Notes: a model not told the origin generated them from the sequence alone. Shown: positions 25,122-36,896, counted from the stretch's first letter. The stretch is DNA of 64,000 nucleotides from Massilia sp. BSC265 (GCF_000740675.1 NZ_JPXI01000039.1:124001-188000); one strand, 5' to 3'. Numbers and translations: made by a program.

Positions 25122-27398
25122 TCAGGCCACGTAGGCCAGCTGCGGCCCGCCGCCATATTGCGAGCGATAATCTCCCAGCCGAAGCGCCATGTCGTTGAAC
25201 AGTACGCCTCGTGGCGAGATCCCCGCGTGATTCAGGCGCTTGATCGACTCGTTAATCTGGCCTTCCGTCGTGACGGCGGAGCGGGTCACCAGGAACACGG
25301 CCCCCGCGTGCGCGCCGATGATCAGGGCGTCGGCCACGGCGAGCAAGGGCGGCGGGTCGATCAGCACGAGGTCGTATTGCGGACTAACCGTTTCGAGCAA
25401 GGTGCCGAAATTCAGGTGAAGGAGGAATTCGGCCCGGTTGGTCGGCAATTCGCCGGTGGGGATGAAGTCGAGCCGGTCCAGCACGTTGCGGTGGATGACC
25501 TCGTCCACGGTAGCGCCCCCCGCGATTGCCCGCGACAGTCCCTTGCCGCGGTCGACGCCGAAGTAGCGGTGCAGGTGACCGTTACGCATGTCGGCATCGA
25601 TCAGCAGCACGCGCTTGCCGCTGGCCGCCATCACGGCCGCGAAGTTCGCGGCGATGAAGGATTTGCCCAGGTCGCGCGTCGGGCCCGCCATCATGACCAC
25701 GTTGCTCTTGAAGTGCGGCATGGAGAACTGTAGTGCCGCGCGGAAGCTACGCAGGCTCTCGACGGCCGGGTCTTCCGGCAGTATCTGGGCCAGCAGCGGC
25801 AGCACGCCATTCGGCTTGGACTTGCGCATCAGCTTGTCCTGGTTGGTGCTGTGCGGGATCGAGGCGTACACGACCCGCGCGCGCAGCATCCGTTCGATCT
25901 TCTGCGGATCGTCGATCCCGCCACGCATGGCCTTGCGGGTAAAGGCGATCAGGGTGCCGAGGAACAGCCCGGTCACGACCGCCATCGCTACGATCAGGGG
26001 CCGGTTCGGCTTGATCGGCTTCTCCGGCGCGATAGGGGCATCCACCAGGCGCACATTGCTGACCCGCCCGACGGAGATCAGGCGCAACTGCTGGGCCGTG
26101 TTCGACAGCGCCGTATAGAGGTCGGTGTTGACCTTGATGTCGCGCGTCAGGCGCGCCTCGTCCTGTTCCATCACCGGCAGCGTCCGGATACGGCTGGCGA
26201 TGGCCTCGATCTCCGTGTCGACCTCCTTGCGCTGGCGGTTGATCGCCACCACCACCGGATGGTCTTCGGTAAAGCGCGACAGCAGCTCGGTTTTCTTCTG
26301 GATGAGTTCCATGCGCCGCGTGCGCGCAGCCGCAGCCTGCGCAAGGCTCATGCGGGCCTCCTCGCGCAGGTCGACGGTGCCGTGCGCATTGCGGAACTGG
26401 TTGTAGCGGTCTTCGGACTGTTCCAGTTGGCGCTTGAGAATGGGCAGTTGCTGATTGAGGAAGGCCAGCGACTTCTCGGCTTCTTCCGTCTTGCGGGCCA
26501 GGTTCTGGCGCATGTACTCGCGCCCGATCTCGCTCAGCAGGTTGTTGATGCGCGCCGAGTTTTCGCCCTGCAGCTTCACTTCGATCACGCCCGACTGCTT
26601 GCCCTGCTCGGTGATCACCATCGCGCGCTGGATATCCTGGATCGTGCTCAGGCGCGACTTGCGCTTGATGCGGAAGCGCGCACCCGGATTCGCGTACAGG
26701 TTGTCCACCTTGATCTCGAGCATGCCGTCCGGCAGCGGCACCCGGTAGCGCTGGCCCACCGTGCCGTCGAAGGCCAGCCGCTGCCCGCCGCCGGAGAAGC
26801 GGTAGCGGTTACCGGCGCGCGCCGTCAGCACGAATTCGCGGTTGAGCCAGGAATCGGGCACTTCGAACACCGAGACGTCGGCCTTCTCGCCACCCCAGAC
26901 GTAGCCACCGTAGCCGAACAGGCCGGGGGTGGACAGGTTGCCGGCATTCTGGTTGGCGAACCAGAAACCGGCCACTGGGAAATACTTCGGCTGGACTTCG
27001 ATGTAGAGCTGGAGGTTGTCCACCGCGCGCGACACGACCATGCGCGAACGCAGCAGCTCCATCTCGGCGATGGCCGCCTTCTTGGTTTCGAACAGGGACG
27101 AGGCCTCGCTCAGGATGTTCTTGGACGCGTTCGGGCTCTCCTCCTCGACGTGGATCATGAGGTTGGCCTCGTACACCGGCTTGGCGACGAGCGCGTACAA
27201 GACCGCCACCACGGTGATGAAGGCGGTGATGCTGCCGATCAGCCAGCGGCTGTCGTACAGCGTGTTGAAATAGCCCTTCAGGTCGACGGTAGTCTCTTCC
27301 GGCAAGGGCTCGGGCGGCCGCGGATCGAAAGGCACCGACAGCACGGGCGGGCTGTGCGAGATGTGGGTCAGCGGATGGGCGTCGGCAGGATTACTCAT
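25122..27398 (-). CDS. wzc: Polysaccharide co-polymerase / tyrosine autokinase (Wzc/EpsB type)
   Basis: 758 aa. Wzz-like chain-length domain with two transmembrane helices (about 55-75: LIGSITAFITVVAVLYAL; and about 450-470: LIVAMAVVTGLFLGTLIAF) and a long periplasmic coiled coil between them. The C-terminal cytoplasmic BY-kinase has Walker A (AGPTRDLGKSFIAAN, Lys579), Walker A' (VLLIDADMRNG) and Walker B (YDLVLIDPPP). The autophosphorylation tail is short with only three tyrosines in the last 20 residues (GDYRSQYGGG, LAYVA). It controls polymer length and export together with Wza, encoded 48 bp upstream in the same operon. Confidence 0.93.
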   Translation of the reverse strand: MSNPADAHPLTHISHSPPVLSVPFDPRPPEPLPEETTVDLKGYFNTLYDSRWLIGSITAFITVVAVLYALVAKPVYEANLMIHVEEESPNASKNILSEASSLFETKKAAIAEMELLRSRMVVSRAVDNLQLYIEVQPKYFPVAGFWFANQNAGNLSTPGLFGYGGYVWGGEKADVSVFEVPDSWLNREFVLTARAGNRYRFSGGGQRLAFDGTVGQRYRVPLPDGMLEIKVDNLYANPGARFRIKRKSRLSTIQDIQRAMVITEQGKQSGVIEVKLQGENSARINNLLSEIGREYMRQNLARKTEEAEKSLAFLNQQLPILKRQLEQSEDRYNQFRNAHGTVDLREEARMSLAQAAAARTRRMELIQKKTELLSRFTEDHPVVVAINRQRKEVDTEIEAIASRIRTLPVMEQDEARLTRDIKVNTDLYTALSNTAQQLRLISVGRVSNVRLVDAPIAPEKPIKPNRPLIVAMAVVTGLFLGTLIAFTRKAMRGGIDDPQKIERMLRARVVYASIPHSTNQDKLMRKSKPNGVLPLLAQILPEDPAVESLRSFRAALQFSMPHFKSNVVMMAGPTRDLGKSFIAANFAAVMAASGKRVLLIDADMRNGHLHRYFGVDRGKGLSRAIAGGATVDEVIHRNVLDRLDFIPTGELPTNRAEFLLHLNFGTLLETVSPQYDLVLIDPPPLLAVADALIIGAHAGAVFLVTRSAVTTEGQINESIKRLNHAGISPRGVLFNDMALRLGDYRSQYGGGPQLAYVA

Positions 27399-27446
27399 GG
27401 TAGCGGGCCTCGCTCAGGGAGCTAGTGGACATGCTCGGTGACATGT

Positions 27447-28586
27447 TCAGGGGCGGGTCGTTACACCGACCGCGTTGGTCAGTGCGCCAGGGAACAGCAG
27501 GCTCAGGTGGCGGTTCCAGTTGGCCAGCGGCGAGGCGGCGACGTAGACGACGTCCTTCGGCCGCAGCTCGAAAGATTCGGCCATCGCCAGCGCGCCGCTC
27601 ACGCGTGCATCGAGCTGGAACACGCGGGTCCTTTCCTGGGTCTTGCGCACCACGTAGATCTGGCGCGCATCGCCGCTCAGGGGGCTGACGCCGCCGCTCT
27701 CCCCGAGCGCCTCATTCAGGGTCAGGCGGCCGTTGTGCATGGTGAGCGCGCGCGGCTGGACGACCTCGCCGGACACGAAGACCTTGCTTTCGTCGCGCGA
27801 ATGGACGCGCACCACGTCGCCATGCTTGAGCAGCACTGTGCCCGGGTTGACGCCTTTCTGCACCAGCTCGCGCAAATTGATCATGTAGCGGCTCGGCCCG
27901 CGTTCGATCATGATGCGGCTCTGGTCCGCGCTGGGCAGCATGCCGCCGGCACGGTTCAGCGCTTCGACCAGGGTCATGGGAATGTCGTTGATGGCCTGCA
28001 GGCCGGGCGCCTTGACCTCGCCATCGATATAGACCCGCTTGCTGCGGTAGGACTGGACGCGCAGCGTGAGGCTGGGCTGGGCGATGTAGCGCGCCAGCTT
28101 CTTGGTCAGCAGCGCCCTGGCCTGCTCTTCGGTCAGCCCTTCGACCTGCAACAGGCCGATCAGGGGAAACTGGATGCGCCCCATATGATCCACGGCAAAG
28201 CCGGGCTGGACCGCGCTGGGCGGCGCCGTGCCGCTGTCGACGGCGGCGGTGGCCGCAGTCATGCCGCTGCCGGCAAGCTCGGGATGGTCCCACACGACGA
28301 TCGACAGCACGTCGCCCTGGCCGATGGTGTAGGGGGCCGGGTTGGACACGATGAGCGGCGTGAGGTCCTGCCGGGACTGCTCGGCCAGCGTACGGCGCTC
28401 GTTTTCGATCAGCTGTTCGGTGATCAGCTCGGTGGGCGGTGCATCGCTGCTGCCGTCCTTGCCGTTCCCGGCGAACTGGACGCCGGTGGTGCAACCCGGC
28501 AGGAAGATGGAGAGGGTCAGGACCAGCACTGGCACCAGTACCAGGGTCCGGCAACCCGATATTGCAACTGAACAAATCGCAGCCAT
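27447..28586 (-). CDS. wza: Outer-membrane polysaccharide export lipoprotein (Wza type)
   Basis: 379 aa. A long hydrophobic signal ends in the lipobox LPGC (Cys32). The Poly_export (PES) domain follows (APYTIGQGDVLSIVVWDHPE), then SLBB-type soluble ligand-binding domains (RVYIDGEVKAPGLQAINDIP; KVFVSGEVVQPRALTMHNG) and a C-terminal amphipathic region (NWNRHLSLLFPGALTNAV) that in Wza forms the outer-membrane pore helix. It exports the polymer across the outer membrane. It lies in a two-gene operon with wzc, on the strand opposite the sugar-synthesis genes. Confidence 0.93.
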   Translation of the reverse strand: MAAICSVAISGCRTLVLVPVLVLTLSIFLPGCTTGVQFAGNGKDGSSDAPPTELITEQLIENERRTLAEQSRQDLTPLIVSNPAPYTIGQGDVLSIVVWDHPELAGSGMTAATAAVDSGTAPPSAVQPGFAVDHMGRIQFPLIGLLQVEGLTEEQARALLTKKLARYIAQPSLTLRVQSYRSKRVYIDGEVKAPGLQAINDIPMTLVEALNRAGGMLPSADQSRIMIERGPSRYMINLRELVQKGVNPGTVLLKHGDVVRVHSRDESKVFVSGEVVQPRALTMHNGRLTLNEALGESGGVSPLSGDARQIYVVRKTQERTRVFQLDARVSGALAMAESFELRPKDVVYVAASPLANWNRHLSLLFPGALTNAVGVTTRP

Positions 28587-28693
28587 GATTGTTGCCTATC
28601 AAAAATAGATGTCGTACTTGAACGGATCAGTCCAGCGTACGGTGTCTATCAGGCTTGGCTTTGTAGCTGATCAAACAGAGGCTGCGCAACGGC

Positions 28694-30469
28694 TCAGCGA
28701 ATTTCCTCCAGTAATTTAAGACCGTCGGTAAAGCGCCATACGCGGCGGATTTCGATGATGTCGAAGCGTGCCGCGACGTTCGGGGGGAAAGCGGCGTAAC
28801 GGGCATTGAGCTGGACGAAGCGGCGCACCGCATCGTCCATGTCGGCGCGGCCGCTCGAGCGCACGATGGTCACGTCGTCGACGCTGCCGTCGCTGCGCAG
28901 CGTCAGGCTGACCAGGGGGTCGATCCGCACCTCGCGCAGCGAAAACCGGGCGCCCCCGAGCACCGCGGTGCGTTCCAGCTTCTGGCGCACGCTGTCGACA
29001 TACAGGCGCAACGGGACGTCGCGCTCGGCGCCGTCGGCCAGCACCCGGCGCGACCCGGCTGCATCTTCAGGCCGTGACGGCGGCGCCACGTTCGGGATGC
29101 TCAGGCCGCGCAGCATGTCACGGGCGCGGGTGCCCATGGCACTGCCCGGGACGCTGCCGGCCGGCATCCTACCTTCCCCGGGTCCGCTTCCCGCGCCGCC
29201 AGGGCCGGGACTGTCCTTGCCCGGACCAGGCGCACCCGGCAGCGGTCCGGCAGCGATACGCCGCCCTTCCCCCTCGGCACGCTCAGGCGCCTGCCGTTCC
29301 GAACGGGCGCGCTCCTCCGCCAGCCGGCGCGCCGCTTCCTCGGCGGCCTGGCGCTGCGCCAGTTCCTCGACCCGCTGCCGCTCGCGTGTTTCGGCCTGGC
29401 GGCGCGCGAGTTCTTCCCCCGCGAGCCGCTCGGCGGCAAGGCGCTCGGCGGCGCGTTGCCGCTCGGACTGGGCCAGCGCTTCTTCCCGCTCGCGCAGCTG
29501 TGCCAGGCGCTGCTGCTCGGCGTCGGCACGCTGTCGCTCTTCCAGCTGCTGCCGCGCGATCCGCGTGCGTTCGGCTGCGAGCAGTTCCGCTTGCCGTTGT
29601 TCGGCTGCCAACTGTTCCGCCTGGCGGCGCTCGGCCAGCAGTTGCTCCTGCAGGCGTTGCTGTGCCAGCTGCTGTTCTGCCAGCTGCTGTTCCGCCCGCC
29701 GTTGTTCTTCCACCTGCGCGGCCGCGCGCTGGTCCAGCAGCTCGCGTTCGCGCTGTGCTGCAAGCCGCTCCTGCTCATCGCGCAGCAGGCGCTCGGCGTC
29801 GGCGTCCCGGCGCTGCTGCTCCTCGGCGGCGGCGATGCGGGCCGTTGCCGCCGCCGCGTCCTCGCGCCGGCGCTCGGCTTCCTGTTCAGCCTGCTGCTCG
29901 GCACGCGCCGCGATCGCCGTCTCATCCGGCTCCGGGCTGGTGTCGGGTTCGGCATCGAGCGCGCCGGGCTGCTGCCCCGGCTCGATCTCGGGCAGCGGCG
30001 GCGGCGCCACCGCGAAGGCAGCGTCCTCCTGCGTCGACGCGATCAGGGGCGGCGCCGGCGGCGTACCCAACTTCGGCGGCTTGCGGCGCGCCGGTTTGGG
30101 CCTTGGCTTGGGTTTCGCCGCCTGCGCCGTCTGCACCGGTGACGCTGGCTGGGGATGCGGGTCGATCATGCGCAAACCCGTGGCAGGAGGCGGATGCGCA
30201 GCCGGCGCTACGGGCGCCAGGAACGGCGGCGCGGCCGGCGGTTCCGGCCGTGGCGCGGGAAGCGCCTCGGGCAGAGGTGGCGGCGCCGGTGTCGAAGGCG
30301 CCAATGTGACCTGGATCGGTCCGCCGAAACCGGCGTCGACACCAGGGATGCCGAACTGTAGCGACAACAGCAGGCCATGCAGCAGCGCCGATACCGCAAT
30401 GCCGGTGACGAGCCGCCGGTCGCGCTGCACAAGGGGATCGTTCGGGCTGGAGTCTTGCGCTCGGGACAT
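28694..30469 (-). CDS. TolA/TonB-like protein with long coiled coil
   Basis: 591 aa. One N-terminal transmembrane helix (TGIAVSALLHGLLLSLQFG), then a proline-rich stretch (about 50-190, including AKPKPRPKPARRKPPK), a very long charged Glu/Arg/Ala/Gln coiled coil (about 190-400) as in TolA, a Gly/Pro linker, and a C-terminal alpha/beta domain of TonB_C type (LYVDSVRQKLERTA; LTLRSDGSVDDVTIVRSSG; FDIIEIRRVWRF). It should span the periplasm and couple inner-membrane energy to an outer-membrane partner. No ExbB/ExbD or TolQ/R genes are next to it. It could power the receptor at 5868, but proximity is weak evidence. Confidence 0.8.
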   Translation of the reverse strand: MSRAQDSSPNDPLVQRDRRLVTGIAVSALLHGLLLSLQFGIPGVDAGFGGPIQVTLAPSTPAPPPLPEALPAPRPEPPAAPPFLAPVAPAAHPPPATGLRMIDPHPQPASPVQTAQAAKPKPRPKPARRKPPKLGTPPAPPLIASTQEDAAFAVAPPPLPEIEPGQQPGALDAEPDTSPEPDETAIAARAEQQAEQEAERRREDAAAATARIAAAEEQQRRDADAERLLRDEQERLAAQRERELLDQRAAAQVEEQRRAEQQLAEQQLAQQRLQEQLLAERRQAEQLAAEQRQAELLAAERTRIARQQLEERQRADAEQQRLAQLREREEALAQSERQRAAERLAAERLAGEELARRQAETRERQRVEELAQRQAAEEAARRLAEERARSERQAPERAEGEGRRIAAGPLPGAPGPGKDSPGPGGAGSGPGEGRMPAGSVPGSAMGTRARDMLRGLSIPNVAPPSRPEDAAGSRRVLADGAERDVPLRLYVDSVRQKLERTAVLGGARFSLREVRIDPLVSLTLRSDGSVDDVTIVRSSGRADMDDAVRRFVQLNARYAAFPPNVAARFDIIEIRRVWRFTDGLKLLEEIR

Positions 30470-30588
30470 GCCGTGGCTGGGAAGCGATTATTGTCAGGCT
30501 GGCATCATAGCGTTTACTCAGCAGTGAGGCGAGACGCGCACGATTGAAGCAGGTCGCGTCGCCGGCCTGCCCACCCCGCCCCCTTCCG

Positions 30589-31575
30589 CTAACGCTGTAC
30601 CCGGCTGAACGTGTAGGTTTCTCCGTGTGCGAGGTAGATGACGTCCTTTTCCAGGCCGGCTGCCTTGACCTCGCGCGCGAAGTCTTCGAGCGGCGACTTG
30701 AACACGTCGTAGTCGTTGTAGTGGATCGGTACGGTCTTCTTCGGGCGCACCACCTGCATCATGTGCACGCCGTCCTTGCCGTCCATCGTGACCTTGAGCA
30801 CGCCGAGGATGCGGGTGCCGCCCAGGTGCAGCAGCGCCAGGTCGATGTTCGGGAAGCGCTGGGGAATGGCGCGGATGTCGTCGTAGACCAGGGTGTCGCC
30901 GCTGATGTACATGCGATAGTCCGGCACGTCCGGATTGGCGCCGAAATCGAGCACCGAACCCATCACCTTGGGCAGCAGCACCGCCACGCCGGCCGGGCCA
31001 TGGCGTCCCGGCGTGGCGGTCACGCGCAGGCGCGAAGCGCCCTTGCTGACCTCGAGGCGGTCCCAGGAGCTCAGGCCGAAGGTACGCGTGAATCCGTGGC
31101 GCTTGAGCCGTTCGCCGCCTTCCTTGGTGGTGACGATGGGTGTGGCGCGATTCAGCTTTTCCTGCACCAGCTGGTCGAAATGGTCGCCATGGAAGTGCGA
31201 CAGCACGACCAGGTCGATCGGCGGCAGTTGCTCGAACTTGATGGCCGGGTTGGTCCTGCGTTCCGAGGTCAGGCCATAGCCGAGGTGGACGTGGTCGCCC
31301 TTGTGCAGGAAGTTGGGATCGGTGAGGATGGTAAGGCCCTGGAAGCGGATGATGACCGTGGCCGTGCCGATGAACTGCACCGTGCCGGCATTTGCATCCT
31401 GGGCACTTGGCGCTGCGGCGCCATCCGCCGCCAGCTGCAGCCTGAAGGTTTCGCCCTGGGCCGGCGTGGCGGTCGCGTCGGCATGGGCAGCCGGAACCGT
31501 GGCACAGAGCGCGGCGAGCAGGATCGACAGGCGGACGCAAAAGAGCGGATGCTGGAACAGTCGAGCGAACGGCAT
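30589..31575 (-). CDS. Secreted MBL-fold metallo-hydrolase (UlaG/lactamase_B_2 type)
   Basis: 328 aa. Signal peptide with cleavage near AAHADA. The metallo-beta-lactamase fold carries the metal motif HFHGDHFDQ, a later Asp in YISGDTLVYDD and a histidine in VPIHYNDYDVF, consistent with the L-ascorbate-6-phosphate-lactonase-like/NAPE-PLD-like branch. It is periplasmic by its signal. The substrate is unknown; general enzyme class is clear. It is flanked by unrelated genes and is probably monocistronic. Confidence 0.87.
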   Translation of the reverse strand: MPFARLFQHPLFCVRLSILLAALCATVPAAHADATATPAQGETFRLQLAADGAAAPSAQDANAGTVQFIGTATVIIRFQGLTILTDPNFLHKGDHVHLGYGLTSERRTNPAIKFEQLPPIDLVVLSHFHGDHFDQLVQEKLNRATPIVTTKEGGERLKRHGFTRTFGLSSWDRLEVSKGASRLRVTATPGRHGPAGVAVLLPKVMGSVLDFGANPDVPDYRMYISGDTLVYDDIRAIPQRFPNIDLALLHLGGTRILGVLKVTMDGKDGVHMMQVVRPKKTVPIHYNDYDVFKSPLEDFAREVKAAGLEKDVIYLAHGETYTFSRVQR

Positions 31576-31679
31576 GGTCGTCTCCGGAAGCGCGCACCCC
31601 GGGACGGCGTGCGCTGCCGGAACGTTAACACGGCAGCGCTGCGGACGGCGTCCGCTTGCCTATACGAGCCCGCAGAAGC

Positions 31680-32021
31680 TTACAGCTTGGCGACCAGCCC
31701 CGCCAGGTGCTGGCGCGCCTTCAGCCATTCGGTGCCGGACAAGGCTGCCGTGCACTGCGCACAAGGCTCGAAGGGATTGCAATCGTGGGCGAGCGCGACG
31801 TAGTTGGTGCCGGTTACCGTCTTGCCTTGGTAACTGTCGACGCGTCCGCCAGTTGCTACTGTGCCGCCTGCAGGGCCATCAGCGCCCTGCCCGGCCCATT
31901 TGGCAAAGGCGGCGGTGGCGACGCCGTCGGGAACATACCAGCGGCGTTTGGTGGGATTCCAGCGGGCGCCGAGCGCCTTCGCTTCATCCTTCTCGGCATA
32001 GGGAACATTCAGGAAAAGCAT
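31680..32021 (-). CDS. DUF5710-domain protein
   Basis: 113 aa from the ATG at 32021, selected because it falls exactly at the start of the domain (MLFLNVPYAEKDEAKALGAR, then WNPTKRRWYVPDG); the open frame extends further up without domain content. The N-terminal 40 residues are the DUF5710 motif, often attached to DNA-processing or primase-like proteins. The rest has a Gly/Thr linker and a C-terminal part with paired cysteines (CNPFEPCAQC) that may bind metal. Function unknown. It ends about 104 bp from the start of the MBL-fold gene on the same strand. Confidence 0.75.
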   Translation of the reverse strand: MLFLNVPYAEKDEAKALGARWNPTKRRWYVPDGVATAAFAKWAGQGADGPAGGTVATGGRVDSYQGKTVTGTNYVALAHDCNPFEPCAQCTAALSGTEWLKARQHLAGLVAKL

Positions 32022-32147
32022 GCGGTCCAAAAAAAGAATATCGGTCGAGGCCGGCGAATTGGCGCCCGGGAACGTGATCTTACTGCAGGGGACAGTAATT
32101 GCAAAACACCACGCCGCCTGAGCTTGCGGGAGCACGCATGCAAGGGA

Positions 32148-32224
<77 letters not shown>

Positions 32225-32305
32225 ATTGACGACGGTGTGCAAGCCGGGTTGCAGGACCACCGTAAATGAAACGGGCTGTCGAACGACAGCCCGCGGAGGA
32301 AGCTT

Positions 32306-32382
32306 TGGTCGGAGTACAAGGATTCGAACCTTGGACCCCCTGGTCCCAAACCAGGTGCGCTACCGGGCTGCGCTACACTCCG
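32306..32382 (-). tRNA. tRNA-Pro (anticodon TGG)
   Basis: Full cloverleaf, 77 bases with encoded CCA. Acceptor CGGAGTG/TACTCCG (with a G-T pair), anticodon arm CCTGG-TTTGGGA-CCAGG, T-arm CAAGG-TTCGAAT-CCTTG, discriminator A. It lies 81 bp upstream of tRNA-Arg and probably shares its transcript. Confidence 0.97.
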
Positions 32383-32454
32383 ATTTGGGACTGATGATAC
32401 TCCCGCAACGGGGGCGCGTCAAATTGGCGCTCCCATTTACCGAGGCGCTGGCGC

Positions 32455-33795
32455 TCAGGCAGCCAGCTTGTCGGCGATACGGCGTGCCATGTTTTCGGCT
32501 ACATCGGCCTCCTTGGCCTCGACCATGACGCGGATCAAAGGTTCGGTGCCCGAGGCACGGATAAGGACCCGGCCCGCATCGCCCAGCTCACGCTCGACCG
32601 CATCCTTCTCTGCCACCAGGGCCGCATCGTGGGTCCAGTCGAAGCCCGGCTTGACCTTCTTGTTGATCAGGGTCTGCGGATACAGCTTCAGTTCGCTGCA
32701 GCACTCGGCCAGTGACTTGCCGCTGCGCTTGAGTGCCGACAGCACCTGCAGCGCCGACACGATGCCGTCGCCGGTGGTGTGCTTGTCCAGGGCCAGCAGG
32801 TGGCCCGAGCTCTCGCCGCCGAACAGCCAGCCGCGCTCCTGCATGACTTCCAGCACGTAGCGGTCGCCGACCTTGGCGCGCGCGAAGCCGACACCCATCT
32901 GCTTGAACGCGACTTCCAGCGCCATGTTGGTCATCAGGGTGCCGACGGCGCCCGCTACCGGACCGGTCGACATGCGGTCGCGCACCATCAGGTAGAGCAG
33001 CTCGTCGCCGTTGTAGACGCGGCCGGTGGCGTCGACCATGATCAGGCGGTCGGCGTCGCCGTCCAGCGCGATGCCGAGGTCGGCCTTGTTGTCCACCACC
33101 GCTTCCGACAGCGCTTTCGGCGCAGTCGCGCCGACGCCGGCGTTGATGTTGAAACCGTCCGGGGATGCGCCGATCGAGACGACTTCGGCGCCGAGTTCGT
33201 GGAAGACGTGCGGGGCGATGTTGTAGGCGGCGCCGTGGGCGCTGTCGACCACGATCTTCAGGCCGCGCAGGTCGAGCTCGTTCGGGAACGTGCTCTTGCA
33301 GAACTCGATGTAGCGGCCCTGGGCGTCGCGCAGGCGGGTGGCGCGGCCCAGCTTGTCCGATGCAACGCAGCCCATCGGCTGGTCGATCGCTTCCTCGATT
33401 TCCAGCTCCACCGCGTCCGGCAGCTTGGTGCCGTGCTGCGAGAAGAACTTGATGCCGTTGTCCTGGAAAGGATTGTGCGAAGCCGAGATCACGACGCCGG
33501 CCTGCAGGCGCAGCGCACGGGTCAGGTAGGCAATGGCCGGGGTCGGCATCGGGCCCGCCAGCATCACGTCCACGCCGGCGGCGGAGAAGCCCGCTTCCAG
33601 CGCAGCTTCCAGCATGTAGCCCGAGATACGGGTGTCCTTGCCGATCAGGACGACCGGACGGCCGCTGCTCGATTTCGCGCCCTTGGCCAGCACCGTGCCG
33701 GCGGCATAGCCGAGGCGCATGACGAATTCGGGGGTAATCGGCGCGACCCCGACGAGGCCGCGAACACCATCCGTACCGAAATATTTCCGTGCCAT
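32455..33795 (-). CDS. glmM: Phosphoglucosamine mutase
   Basis: 446 aa. Start at 33795 ([13 protein letters not shown]) is the invariant family N-terminus; 23 extra upstream codons are rejected. The phosphoserine loop is [12 protein letters not shown] (Ser106), the metal loop is [13 protein letters not shown], the sugar-binding loop is GGESSGHL and the phosphate-binding loop is [13 protein letters not shown]. It converts glucosamine-6-phosphate to glucosamine-1-phosphate, feeding UDP-GlcNAc for peptidoglycan and for the polysaccharide enzymes of this window. It follows folP by 44 bp in the common rlmE-ftsH-folP-glmM order. Confidence 0.97.
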   Translation of the reverse strand: MARKYFGTDGVRGLVGVAPITPEFVMRLGYAAGTVLAKGAKSSSGRPVVLIGKDTRISGYMLEAALEAGFSAAGVDVMLAGPMPTPAIAYLTRALRLQAGVVISASHNPFQDNGIKFFSQHGTKLPDAVELEIEEAIDQPMGCVASDKLGRATRLRDAQGRYIEFCKSTFPNELDLRGLKIVVDSAHGAAYNIAPHVFHELGAEVVSIGASPDGFNINAGVGATAPKALSEAVVDNKADLGIALDGDADRLIMVDATGRVYNGDELLYLMVRDRMSTGPVAGAVGTLMTNMALEVAFKQMGVGFARAKVGDRYVLEVMQERGWLFGGESSGHLLALDKHTTGDGIVSALQVLSALKRSGKSLAECCSELKLYPQTLINKKVKPGFDWTHDAALVAEKDAVERELGDAGRVLIRASGTEPLIRVMVEAKEADVAENMARRIADKLAA

Positions 33796-33839
33796 TCTTA
33801 TTCTCTTTCCCGAATTTATCTTGCTGTTAAGTTTGCTTG

Positions 33840-34688
33840 TTACGTTTGAGTTCCGGCGAGCCATACCTTTAGGGCATCCACCGTCTCCGCTACATCATGC
33901 ACACGCACAATTCTAGCGCCATGTGCTACCGCAGCCAATGCCCCGCCGATGCTGCCGGCCACGCGCCCCTCGACTGGCCGGCCGGTCACGGCGCCGACCA
34001 TCGACTTGCGCGACAGCCCCGCCAGCACCGGCAGGCCGACCTCGTCACGGATGCGGCCCAGGTGGCGCAGCAGCGCGTAGTTGTGCTCGACCGTCTTGCC
34101 GAAGCCGAAGCCCGGGTCGATGCAGATGCGTTCGCGTCCGATGCCGGCGCGCTCCAGGGTGTCCACGCGCTCCCTGAGGAAGTCGATCACCTCACCCACG
34201 ACGTCAAGGTAGGCCGGGGCTTGCTGCATGGTCTGCGGCGTGGCTTGCATGTGCATCACGCACAGCCCGCAGTCGCTGTCCCGCACCGCCTCGATGGCGC
34301 CGGGCGCGCGGAAGCCGTTGATGTCGTTGATCATGTCCGCGCCCGCAATGATCGCCTCACGCATGACTTCCGGCTTGCAGGTATCCACCGATAGCGCCAC
34401 ATCGAGCGTGCGCAGCGCATACAGGGTCGGCATCACGCGCGCCAGTTCTTCGGCCAGCGGCACGCTGGGCGAGCCCGGCCGCGTCGATTCGCCGCCGACG
34501 TCGATCATGGTGGCGCCGTCGCGGATCATTTCCTCGGCATGCGAGAGCGCGAACTCGAGCCCCTGGTAGCGGCCGCCGTCGGAAAAGGAATCGGGGGTGA
34601 CGTTCAGGATGCCCATCACGACCGGATGGGTGGAGGCTGGGCCTTCCAGCGCGAAGCTGTACTGGCCGCATTGCAGATTCTTGGGCAT
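33840..34688 (-). CDS. folP: Dihydropteroate synthase
   Basis: 282 aa. Characteristic loops: [15 protein letters not shown] near residue 25, [49 protein letters not shown] and [10 protein letters not shown]. It condenses p-aminobenzoate with 7,8-dihydropterin pyrophosphate and is the sulfonamide target. All substrate-binding motifs are intact. It lies between ftsH and glmM; a hairpin terminator in the ftsH-folP gap may reduce read-through from ftsH. Confidence 0.97.
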   Translation of the reverse strand: MPKNLQCGQYSFALEGPASTHPVVMGILNVTPDSFSDGGRYQGLEFALSHAEEMIRDGATMIDVGGESTRPGSPSVPLAEELARVMPTLYALRTLDVALSVDTCKPEVMREAIIAGADMINDINGFRAPGAIEAVRDSDCGLCVMHMQATPQTMQQAPAYLDVVGEVIDFLRERVDTLERAGIGRERICIDPGFGFGKTVEHNYALLRHLGRIRDEVGLPVLAGLSRKSMVGAVTGRPVEGRVAGSIGGALAAVAHGARIVRVHDVAETVDALKVWLAGTQT

Positions 34689-34727
34689 ACGGTGACGAAA
34701 ACGGCGGGCAGGCAGGTGTTAACGAGC

Positions 34728-34753
34728 AAAAGGCATCCGGATGGATGCCTTTT
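34728..34753 (-). terminator. Hairpin terminator between ftsH and folP
   Basis: A perfect 11-bp stem (34728-34738 with 34743-34753, AAAAGGCATCC / GGATGCCTTTT) with a 4-base loop ends in TTTT on either strand. It follows ftsH by about 45 bp on the minus strand. The T-run is short, so it may act as an attenuator. Confidence 0.75.
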
Positions 34754-34796
34754 GTGGAGGTGGATCAGGCGATCAAGCCAGGAATCAAGCCGCGCA

Positions 34797-36680
<1,884 letters not shown>

Positions 36681-36896
36681 GAAAACTCCTCCGATGCGGA
36701 TTGCATCTCTACCGATTTCAGTATGTCGATTTTAACCGCAATAAGCCGACGCCGCCACGCAACGTAAGCAATAGTGCTGAAATGCCATTTTTTCATGCCA
36801 GACTGGCTACGCAAGCGTTTGCGCAGCGAGCCTCACGCGGCTGATGTGCGGTTGCTGCGCCGAATATCAAGGGCAAGGCAGCGTTCGCGGTAAATT

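Noticed and set aside
24413-25198. Several 80-200-codon frames in the acyltransferase-wzc gap
   Set aside because: None has a ribosome-binding site or recognisable sequence, and they overlap on both strands.
29440-29760. Dense repeats in the coiled-coil part of the TolA-like gene as a possible CRISPR or tandem-repeat locus
   Set aside because: The periodicity is codon-level Glu/Arg/Gln/Ala repetition of a coiled coil, with no constant repeat-spacer structure.
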